DNA from: Planctomycetaceae bacterium
Lineage (GTDB): Bacteria; Planctomycetota; Planctomycetia; Pirellulales; Pirellulaceae
Length of the DNA stretch: 64,000 bases
NCBI GenBank assembly: GCA_002724245.1
Contig: PBOG01000170.1
Location: 59,589 to 123,588, forward strand
Direction of reading: 5' to 3'
In this document: piece by piece, positions 30,204 through 37,277 of the stretch
How positions within the stretch are numbered: the stretch's first letter is position 1
Layout of the letters: each line of letters begins with the position of its first letter
Made by a program: the position numbers and the translations under genes
Notes under the pieces: model-generated
Databases searched by the model: none
What the model was told of the DNA's origin: nothing
Seen by the model: the letters and a program-made list of their open reading frames with translations, nothing else

Positions 30204-30556
30204 AATGAGCACTGCTGCCGAGAAAGAACACCTGTAAAGTTCTGCATTGACATTACCCAATCCGCTTTTCGAACACACGCACAATGTCGCCTGCGATCGC
30301 GCCAGCAATCAAGATCGCTTCAAGCGGATATGGCAATTACACAACAGGGAATCCGTTCAACAACCTATTGTAGTCAATTTCAACTCCCGTTCAGTCGAAG
30401 TAGCCCGTTGAGCCACGCTGTTTTGAGATAATCAAAGCCTGGCATACCGGTTTCGATGTCGCACCGGTTCTAGTAAGATCGAGCCTATCGACGCAACCTC
30501 AAACCGGGCGAACTGCAAGGACTGCCAGCTCTCCTAGTCTTCAGGTGCTTTGATCA
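30204..30556. other. Divergent intergenic region upstream of tRNA-Sec
   Basis: 353 bases between the FKBP lipoprotein gene (minus) and the tRNA-Sec gene (plus). No protein was recognised. A weak promoter candidate for the tRNA is TTTCGA at 30451-30456, 17 bases before TAAGAT at 30474-30479. Confidence 0.3.
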
Positions 30557-30653
30557 GGAAGTGCTTGCACGCCTGGTGGCGGCCGCGGTCTTCAAAACCG
30601 TTGGGCGGCGCGTTAACCGCGTCGCTGGTGGGTTCGATTCCCATGCACTTCCG
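30557..30653 (+). tRNA. selC: tRNA-Sec (anticodon TCA)
   Basis: 97 nt, larger than any elongator tRNA. The acceptor stem GGAAGTGC (30557-30564) pairs over 8 bp with GCACTTCC (30645-30652), with discriminator G at 30653, as in bacterial selenocysteine tRNA. The anticodon loop CTTCAAA (30590-30596) places TCA at 30592-30594. The long variable arm forms an 8-bp stem (GCGGCGCG with CGCGTCGC, one G-U pair, loop TTAAC). The T arm is GTGGG-TTCGATT-CCCAT. The acceptor begins GGAAG and the anticodon loop is identical to that of E. coli selC. CCA is not encoded. This tRNA inserts selenocysteine at UGA with SelB, SelA and SelD, none of which lie in this window. Confidence 0.95.
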
Positions 30654-30902
30654 CTTCTTGTTTCACAGGGGTATGTTTGACACGCCTCCAGGAAAATCGC
30701 CTTCGGCTGTTCCCCATCAGTCAGGCTGCTGACTGTCTGCGAAACCGAATGAACACGAGGACCCGTTTGCGGTGCGACGCTACGGGCTAACGTCCAAAGA
30801 GCGATCGACGGATTGCAACCGACAGCGCGGGGTATCCCTGGCAAACCGCGCAGCTCTGGAACGGGTAACTGACAGGACATTGCCAGCAACTAGCTGGCCG
30901 CC

Positions 30903-31859
30903 TCAGGCAACAATACCTGGTACACCGATCGACAACAAAAGCTGCCTCAACTCGTCGCGTTCCTCCGCAGTCAGCTCACGCGTGGGACCTCGGCAAGGTC
31001 CTCCCGGGCGACCTAACAATTCTAAACCTGCCTTGACGACTGGACTTTCGGCAGCAGTTCGTCCCCACATTTTTTCTCGGAAATCTTGCCAGGGCCAATT
31101 AACCGCCGCGAGCTTTGTTTGGGCCGCTGCGTAGTCTATATCCTGGAGAAGACTCCAAACCTCCAAATCGTGCTCAGGCCAAAGCGTCGCCAGGTGGGTG
31201 ATGTATCCCGTCCCACCCAGCAAGTGGTTCATCACTGGCAAACCCTGGTTATCGACAATCGAAAACCGATCAGAAAATTTGTGCAAGACTCGCAAATACG
31301 CAGCGGTACTCGGAGAAGACCACTTCAAGGAAACACAGCGGGGCAATTCAGCCAATCTTTCAATTTCACTTATTGAAAGATCATACCCCTCCCAGTGCGT
31401 GTTATAGATCATGATGCTCAGATGTTCCGTGGCATCGTGCACCGCTTCAAACAAACGCCAACAATCCTCTGGAGAAGATGCGTAATAATACGTTGGACTC
31501 AGCTGGATGCCATAGGCGCCAATTTCTTCCGCCCAGCGGGCAAGGTCGATACACACATCGGGGTTGGTATCTTGAGCACCTATGAGAACGGGTGTTCGAC
31601 CGTCGGCAGCCTGCACAATCGTCTGCGCCACGGCCTTGCGCTCATCGACCGTTAGCATGGGAAAATCGCCACCGGCACCACCAGCTAGAAACACGCCGTG
31701 GCCGGCCACGATGCCACGATCCCTGTCGGTCTGAACATTGTCGCGAATTGCGGCGTGGTCAATCGACAAATCAGATTGCAAATTCGTGATAACGGGAATC
31801 ATGGGCCCACACAGATCGCGTTTGGCCACCTCAACCTGCGGAACTGCCAAATCGTTCAT
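30903..31859 (-). CDS. Dihydrodipicolinate synthase / N-acetylneuraminate lyase family protein
   Basis: 318 residues from ATG 31859, which has AAGG 10 nt upstream; ATG 31889 and GTG 31913 are in-frame alternatives. Class I aldolase of the DapA/NAL family: the GAGGDFPML loop corresponds to the GTTGE substrate loop, IMIYNTHWEGY carries the catalytic Tyr, and CVSLKWSSP holds the Schiff-base lysine. The loop differs from the canonical GTTGE of true DapA, so the substrate is more likely another 2-oxo acid adduct such as a sugar acid. It has no neighbours from lysine or sialic acid pathways. It lies convergent to tRNA-Sec. Confidence 0.85.
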   Translation of the reverse strand: MNDLAVPQVEVAKRDLCGPMIPVITNLQSDLSIDHAAIRDNVQTDRDRGIVAGHGVFLAGGAGGDFPMLTVDERKAVAQTIVQAADGRTPVLIGAQDTNPDVCIDLARWAEEIGAYGIQLSPTYYYASSPEDCWRLFEAVHDATEHLSIMIYNTHWEGYDLSISEIERLAELPRCVSLKWSSPSTAAYLRVLHKFSDRFSIVDNQGLPVMNHLLGGTGYITHLATLWPEHDLEVWSLLQDIDYAAAQTKLAAVNWPWQDFREKMWGRTAAESPVVKAGLELLGRPGGPCRGPTRELTAEERDELRQLLLSIGVPGIVA

Positions 31860-32370
31860 CGCATCATTGCCTTTCTGAAACTTGATCATTGGCTCACGAT
31901 TCACCGTCTTCACGTCTACTCCGGCGGGATCGCTCAGTCATGTCGAGGCAGCGTACTGGGTCCCATTTCCAACGTCAATCAAACATCGCAGAGCCGATTG
32001 GCGTCGCTCCGGACCGACCGCTGAACTACGGGACTTGTGTGCCTTGTCTGGGTTCGTTTTACCTCGCCGCCTGGCCACCTTCTCCAGTGGGTCACGTACA
32101 CCACCAGTGCCGGCGGCCCCCCAGAACCCTGGCACATCTCTGGCAACTGCTCCCGACAAAAACGCCCCCTTTGCCGGGCTGTCATTGCCGAGACAAGACA
32201 CCAGTTACACATGCAAATTCTCGAGCATTACCAGGAAAAAACCGTGATCTACCGGACCGAACCAGGTGACCACGAATCTCACCCCCCGCCGCAACAAAAA
32301 GACGCAACATACTTATATAACAACACTTACGAACAACCCCTGCAATCTAGCGCACCGTGAATTACGCGTG
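31860..32370. other. Intergenic stretch with only spurious frames
   Basis: About 510 bases between the DapA-family gene and the rpsU leader. Short open frames exist on both strands, overlapping each other in several phases, with compositions (Pro, Arg, Ser rich) typical of non-coding GC-rich DNA. I see no recognisable protein or RNA in this part. Confidence 0.4.
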
Positions 32371-32488
32371 TTCGCTGGCGACTACTGAAAGGACCTCCGG
32401 AAAACTGGAGGTGATGCCTGTTCAGGCATCTAGACACACCCGTCTTTAGTGGGTTAAGATCCCCAGCTCGCCAAAAATCTCTTTTTTT
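32371..32488 (+). promoter_or_regulatory. Structured leader RNA upstream of rpsU (possible bS21 autoregulatory element)
   Basis: Three adjacent hairpins are visible. H1 is ACCTCC (32393-32398) with GGAGGT (32407-32412). H2 is a perfect 8-bp stem GATGCCTG/CAGGCATC (32413-32430) with a TT loop. H3 is ACCCG/TGGGT (32438-32454) with a 7-nt loop. GGCGA (32377-32381) can pair with TCGCC (32468-32472) to enclose all three; GCTGG (32374-32378) can instead pair with CCAGC (32463-32467), so the two closures exclude each other. A run of eight T (32482-32489) follows. H1 contains an anti-Shine-Dalgarno-like ACCTCC and an extended Shine-Dalgarno-like GGAGGTGAT. The rpsU start is 24 nt after the T run. The structure is seen in the sequence; a regulatory role is inferred. 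Confidence 0.55.
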
Positions 32489-32512
32489 TGCTCGTATCGC
32501 GATAGGGACAGA

Positions 32513-32710
32513 ATGGTTCGATTAGTCGTCCGAGACCGTGAAACCATTCAAGAGGCCGTGCGCCGCTTCCGTAAGCTGGTCGAACGCAGCGGCATCAAAA
32601 AAGAAATGCGCCGAAGAGAGCACTACGAGAAACCAAGCGAAACCAAACGCCGCGCCCGACTGCGAGCAGAACGCCGCGCCCGCCGCACCCGACTGCTCGC
32701 CGATTCTTGA
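32513..32710 (+). CDS. rpsU: 30S ribosomal protein bS21
   Basis: 65 residues, ATG at 32513 with AGGGA 6 nt upstream. Arg/Lys-rich sequence ([25 protein letters not shown], then [18 protein letters not shown]) with the basic helices characteristic of S21, which sits next to the 3' end of 16S rRNA on the 30S platform. Normal length. It is preceded by the multi-hairpin leader described at 32371-32488. Confidence 0.95.
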   Translation: MVRLVVRDRETIQEAVRRFRKLVERSGIKKEMRRREHYEKPSETKRRARLRAERRARRTRLLADS

Positions 32711-32993
32711 TCGTCAGCCGGATTCTGCCGGTCGCGATCGCACGCGGCTCATTTACAACGCACCGCACACGACTAATGGTGACCTGCCGCAGAGGCGCCA
32801 CGGCGGTTACCAGACCCTTGCTCGCAGCTTGTCTTATTGGCGACATTGGCGAGTGATGCCTACAATGGTTGCCGATTCCAAAGGACTCGGGATCGCATCA
32901 GCCAGAGAACTGTTTCTGTCTCGGTGATCGAACTTCTGTCTCGGCGACCGAACCCACCTCCCCTACTCAATTTCTGCAAACAGGATGCGTCGA

Positions 32994-34268
32994 ATGCCCG
33001 TCGCAAATTCACTGGACACCCAGGATATCAATGTCCGTGAAATGGAGGAATACCGCCCTTTGCTGCACCGTCCGTTGCGAAAAAAGATCATCGACTTTGA
33101 ACGCGACGGCAGACTCAAACACGTTATCCTGGCAACGCAGTTCACGCGTCCTTTACTCGAAGAATTATGTGACCTGGCCGATATGGTACGCGAACTCGCG
33201 AGTGACCCCGAAGGACGCCGTAAACTGAGTAAACTGCTTTGTCACTTGCAAGCGATGATGTACTTCACGCAACCATCAACGCGTACATTTCTCTCTTTTT
33301 CTGCCGTATGCAGGCTCCTCGGAATTGGAACGGAACAAGTACGGGACTCAGCCGTTTCGTCTGAATCATCCGAAGGTGTCAAACGCGAATCACGTTTCGA
33401 TTCCATTCGTATGTTTAGTAGCTACTTCGATCTGATCATCATGCGTAGTAGCATTCCAGATCTCGCGGAATGCTGTGCTTACCTGATGAACGAACTCGAA
33501 AACCAGGAATTCAACACTCGTAACATTCCGATCATCAACGCCGGATCCGGTGCGGACCAGCACCCGACCCAAGCGTTACTGGATCTCTATACGATCCGTC
33601 GAACGTTCCGGTTTGCAGACGAGAAACGGACACCGCGACCCCAGTTTGAGGTCCTCAGTGACGCATATCCCAACCTTACCGCAGACGTCTCGAACAAGAC
33701 ATTTGCTTTCTGTGGAGATCTCGGACGTGGTCGAACAGTAAGATCTCTGGTCGAGCTCTTGATGAAATTCGACAACGTGTCAATGGTGTTCATCTCGCCC
33801 GACCATCCCAAATTTCATCTCGGCGATGATCTGCTCAGTCGACTGCGCGACCAAGGGGTTCCCTTTGAAGAGATCAATTCACTAGATGCACGCCTTGATG
33901 GAATTCCAGTTCTTCACCAAATCGATTGCCTGTACATGACGCGCATTCAGCAGGAACATAACAATCAGGAAGACGAGGACTTTTTTGCTTCAGCTGACAT
34001 GACGCGTTTTCGCTTGACTCCCGAACGTGTCGAACAGATGCGATCGTATGCCCCCATCCTGCATCCATTCCCACGCGACAGTGTCGCGGGAGAAATTCCT
34101 ACAACGATCGACGGAAACCCACGCGCCATGTATTTCCATCAGGCCCGAAACGGCCTCTGGGCGCGAGCCGCTCTACTAGTCCACATCTTCAACGCAGATC
34201 GTGCGTTGACGCAGGCTTATCGCGAACACTATGCCGACCTGCATGACTTTAATAGAGCGGTGCTTTAA
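32994..34268 (+). CDS. pyrB: Aspartate carbamoyltransferase catalytic subunit, long divergent form
   Basis: 424 residues from ATG 32994, chosen because AGGA lies 8 nt upstream; ATG 32985 is also in frame. The carbamoyl-phosphate motif reads QPSTRTFLSF, close to STRTRxSF but with Phe in place of the second Arg. VINAGDGxxQHPTQxLLDLxTI appears as IINAGSGADQHPTQALLDLYTI. FCGDLGRGRTVRSL, DCLYMTRIQQE and ILHPFPRDSVAGEI match the aspartate domain. The protein is about 110 residues longer than the usual 310, with an N-terminal extension and insertions (for example between the two domains). It makes N-carbamoyl-aspartate for pyrimidine synthesis. No pyrI or pyrC is adjacent. Confidence 0.88.
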   Translation: MPVANSLDTQDINVREMEEYRPLLHRPLRKKIIDFERDGRLKHVILATQFTRPLLEELCDLADMVRELASDPEGRRKLSKLLCHLQAMMYFTQPSTRTFLSFSAVCRLLGIGTEQVRDSAVSSESSEGVKRESRFDSIRMFSSYFDLIIMRSSIPDLAECCAYLMNELENQEFNTRNIPIINAGSGADQHPTQALLDLYTIRRTFRFADEKRTPRPQFEVLSDAYPNLTADVSNKTFAFCGDLGRGRTVRSLVELLMKFDNVSMVFISPDHPKFHLGDDLLSRLRDQGVPFEEINSLDARLDGIPVLHQIDCLYMTRIQQEHNNQEDEDFFASADMTRFRLTPERVEQMRSYAPILHPFPRDSVAGEIPTTIDGNPRAMYFHQARNGLWARAALLVHIFNADRALTQAYREHYADLHDFNRAVL

Positions 34269-34307
34269 CACGTCAGGGGCTGCGAAGCAGCATCCACTTT
34301 CTCCGGG

Positions 34308-35981
34308 TCAATGGGCGATGCGGTTCCAGTAAGTTTGGAACGCATCAGCATGATGAAAGTCCGGACTATTGTCCGCGTCATGACACTGCAGGCAAGATCG
34401 TTCCGCAACAGGCAACGTCAACCGAAGCTGCACACGAAATCTCTCGCGTTCCGCATCCACAGCCGATGCCTGTTCAGCAGCGACATGTAAAGAACCTGGT
34501 CCGTGGCAGTTTTCGCATCCGTTGGCGACCAGTGCCGGCGTCTGTTCTTGACTAATGAAACCTGATGCATAAGGGAAAAACTCCTGGGCATTCCATCCAG
34601 TGACATGGCAACTAAGACACTCCGGATCACCGAGCCGATCGATACTTGACCGACCCGGCGGCTGGCGCAGTGACCGAGTTGCGTGAGCATGCGGACCTGG
34701 CTCATCGTGCCCTGCGGCACCATTCTTCCAGATCTCGTATTCCTCCTTATGACATTCGCGGCAATTGACCGCCCCCAGAAATGTCGCCCCACTCGGGTGA
34801 TTGACTCCCTTACCTTCCGCATTCAACAGACCCAACCCCTGTAATCCCATTTGCTTGAGCCGGATCTGATAGTCTCGAAAACCACGCAACACTTGAGGCG
34901 CGTCGACGAACCTGGCATCCAACGGGACTCGTTGCGCCCGGTAGGGATGCTGAGAATCATCAAACACACCGACAACAAACGCGTACATGCCTTTCCCGCC
35001 GGTTTGAATCATGATGCTTTTTGTTCCAGAGACGACTTCCAGATTGTCGTTCGGTTCATCTGCTCCACCGGCAGTAACGACAACATCAAATTGAGGAAAT
35101 GCACGCACCAGACGCCGCGATTCCTCCAGTGACGTATAGGCCAGCAGAATATGAACATCACATTTTTCTGCTGCCAACTTGGGCCACACTTCGCTGAGGC
35201 CCTGATCAGGCGTCTTCATCAGAACGTCCGTGCTGGCAATTTTCTGCTGATGCTCAACTCCCAACACCGAAGTAATTCCCACCCGACGACCTGCGACCGT
35301 CGTTATTCGGTACGGACGCGCGAAAGATGAATCGAACAGAGCCACATTAGCGCTGGCAAATAGACGCGGCTCAAATTCATCGTCGGTGACTGCTTTAACC
35401 AAATAGGTGGTGGAAAGTCGCAAGTCATCAGGGCCAAAACCAACTGCGGCATAATGCATTCGGTCCAGCGTGTCGATCGTGTAATCAAATTTCAATTCAG
35501 CTTGCGTACCAATTCGCCTGACTTGATTTCCCAAATCAACGGGAACCACAGGCCATCCATCTGCTGCGAGTTGTTCGAAAAGTGTCCAGCGTCGCATCAA
35601 GCCACCCTTCTGATTCTCCAGGCCCGCACACCCACAAGGTTCAACATAGCCTCGCTGGCGTCCCGTGATCATTAGTACCCACTCTGGCTTGGGCCAATCG
35701 ACAAATAATGCCTCTCGCGGTATCGCATTTGCCCCCGCAGAAAGTGTGGCAGACAACCGCGGCGCAGCGTTGTTGGCGGACGGCCTTTTCGCAGATTCCT
35801 GCGTAGAGGAAGAGGCATCTGTTTTGCTGGTCGATACGGCATCGGCACCAATCTTGTGGGACTCTCCACTGGATGGCAGCGTGCGCGGCGAGGACTCTCG
35901 ACATCCCACATAGAGAAGAAGCAGCGGCAACAGGGAAAACCAATGCCAACCTGCTGACTTGCGATTCTCTGCTCGTTGCAT
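34308..35981 (-). CDS. Tetra-CxxCH cytochrome / UshA-like metallophosphatase lipoprotein
   Basis: 557 residues, ATG at 35981. Lipobox LYVGC at about 23-27 suggests a lipoprotein. Residues about 95-350 resemble the metallophosphoesterase (5'-nucleotidase UshA-like) domain of a planctomycete family, with GYVEPCGCAGLENQKGG near its start. The C-terminal 170 residues hold four haem-binding motifs: CRECH (about 407), CLSCH, CENCH and CLQCH, plus additional His residues (HDEPGPHAHATR), like the cytochrome c554 fold. The phosphoesterase part lacks obvious complete metal ligands, so catalytic activity is uncertain. It is probably a membrane-anchored periplasmic electron carrier. It is the last gene of the unit 39668-34308. 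Confidence 0.87.
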   Translation of the reverse strand: MQRAENRKSAGWHWFSLLPLLLLYVGCRESSPRTLPSSGESHKIGADAVSTSKTDASSSTQESAKRPSANNAAPRLSATLSAGANAIPREALFVDWPKPEWVLMITGRQRGYVEPCGCAGLENQKGGLMRRWTLFEQLAADGWPVVPVDLGNQVRRIGTQAELKFDYTIDTLDRMHYAAVGFGPDDLRLSTTYLVKAVTDDEFEPRLFASANVALFDSSFARPYRITTVAGRRVGITSVLGVEHQQKIASTDVLMKTPDQGLSEVWPKLAAEKCDVHILLAYTSLEESRRLVRAFPQFDVVVTAGGADEPNDNLEVVSGTKSIMIQTGGKGMYAFVVGVFDDSQHPYRAQRVPLDARFVDAPQVLRGFRDYQIRLKQMGLQGLGLLNAEGKGVNHPSGATFLGAVNCRECHKEEYEIWKNGAAGHDEPGPHAHATRSLRQPPGRSSIDRLGDPECLSCHVTGWNAQEFFPYASGFISQEQTPALVANGCENCHGPGSLHVAAEQASAVDAERERFRVQLRLTLPVAERSCLQCHDADNSPDFHHADAFQTYWNRIAH

Positions 35982-36014
35982 GGCAACTCAATCCTTTGCC
36001 GTCCGCGAACGACC

Positions 36015-37241
36015 CTATTCAATGACAAACTCCACCAACAATTGAATCCGTTTCGCGTGTGGATGCGTGGTACCGATCACAACTCGCACGGGATCCGTTT
36101 GATCTCCCTCCAAGTGATTGACCGAGGGCGAATCGGTGGGGATTTCCAGGTTCAACGGAAATAGCAGCGGCCCTCCCTTACGGGTCTCCTTGCTCTCACC
36201 TAACGTGGCGCGCAATACGTCGGGAGGATCAATGCTCTGCACTTTCAAACGAGTCTGCGACTTATATGGCCCTTTGACCAGAACCTGCAGAGTGATCTTT
36301 GCGCCTTCGGCCCGGCGAACTCGACCAACCACAAGTCGATTCTGGTCTGAGTCAAATTGCTTCGGACCCAGGACCGCAATATCCCCAACTACCGTGCCGT
36401 TTACGGGAATCTGGAAAACCGGCTTGTCACCCAAAGGCATCTCCAGCAGGATCTGCTGTGACAGCTTGCCCAATGGCAGCCCAGGTTTAACCACGATTCG
36501 TACTGCCAGGCCATGATCCGCAGCCTGGGCCTTAATCGCATCCTGTGCCAGTGGATCAATCTTGATGTCGAAATATGATGCACTCTCCTGATCCGCGAAA
36601 TCCACTTGAGAAACTTCCAGGCCGGGCTGCCGAAAAGCAAACAATTGAACTGTTGCCTGCGCGCCTGCTCCCACGGCCACATCACCCAGGCTTACTGATG
36701 TTGGCACCGCCTTCAAAGAGCTGGTTACCTTTCCGTCAATGATCAGTTTTACGAACGTCTGGCCCGGTACATTCGTTTCCACTGTCGCTTCCTGCCGGAA
36801 ATTTGTTTCCTCCTCTTGTGTTTCTGCAACCCACTCTAACGTCACGCGGGTTTGTTCACCTGGCGCAACTTTCGGAGGATCGACCTGGAACACCGTGCAC
36901 TTACAGGTCGTTCCACGGGGAGTTAATACCAAGGGTCCTTTCCCTGTATTACGGATGATGAACACATGGCGTTTTCTGCCAAATCGTTCCATGGTGCCGA
37001 ACTGATGCTCGCTGCCATTCACGAACTCGATCTTTGGATCTTCTTCGGACGGTGTCTGATCAGAAGACACGACCTCTTCCAGATCAGCTGGCGCAACGAT
37101 ATTTAACTCGGGAGAGCGGAGAACATCGTCAGCTGGTGCAAGCACATGACGCTCGACGAAGGCAATACGATTACGAGCACTCCACCAGCCACCGACGCCT
37201 CCCAGAGATATTGCGACACACACGACCACAACTCTGCGCAT
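36015..37241 (-). CDS. DUF1573-containing exported protein
   Basis: 408 residues from ATG 37241, which has GGGAG about 9 nt upstream. N-terminal signal or anchor (RRVVVVCVAISLGGVGG). A DUF1573 domain (about 75-160) shows HQFGTM, IRNTGKGPLVL and the CKC motif followed by VAPGEQTRVTLEW, as usual for this Ig-like family. Further Ig-like modules follow. DUF1573 proteins are common in Bacteroidetes and planctomycetes; their function is unknown. It is 33 nt upstream of the cytochrome gene and 36 nt downstream of the ligase/TPR gene on the same strand, so all three probably share a transcript. Confidence 0.88.
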   Translation of the reverse strand: MRRVVVVCVAISLGGVGGWWSARNRIAFVERHVLAPADDVLRSPELNIVAPADLEEVVSSDQTPSEEDPKIEFVNGSEHQFGTMERFGRKRHVFIIRNTGKGPLVLTPRGTTCKCTVFQVDPPKVAPGEQTRVTLEWVAETQEEETNFRQEATVETNVPGQTFVKLIIDGKVTSSLKAVPTSVSLGDVAVGAGAQATVQLFAFRQPGLEVSQVDFADQESASYFDIKIDPLAQDAIKAQAADHGLAVRIVVKPGLPLGKLSQQILLEMPLGDKPVFQIPVNGTVVGDIAVLGPKQFDSDQNRLVVGRVRRAEGAKITLQVLVKGPYKSQTRLKVQSIDPPDVLRATLGESKETRKGGPLLFPLNLEIPTDSPSVNHLEGDQTDPVRVVIGTTHPHAKRIQLLVEFVIE

Positions 37242-37277
37242 CAAATTAACTCCCAAACTGAAAAGGATCACACCTCG

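Noticed and set aside
30718..30735. Hairpin CAGTCAG/CTGACTG as tRNA-Sec terminator
   Set aside because: The stem is perfect, but no T tract follows and it lies 65 nt after the tRNA, so termination there is unsupported.
31938..32360. Several overlapping frames upstream of rpsU
   Set aside because: All phases on both strands are open by composition; no start signal or family resemblance supports a protein.
32414..32449. 11-codon leader peptide starting at the ATG after GGAGGTG
   Set aside because: The SD-like sequence is only 2-3 nt from the ATG, too near for normal initiation, and the sequence is better explained as a hairpin.
32371..32488. SRP RNA, tmRNA or 6S RNA
   Set aside because: The conserved SRP apical sequence (GGAAGG with AGCAG) and tRNA-like ends of tmRNA are absent, and the length is wrong for 6S RNA.
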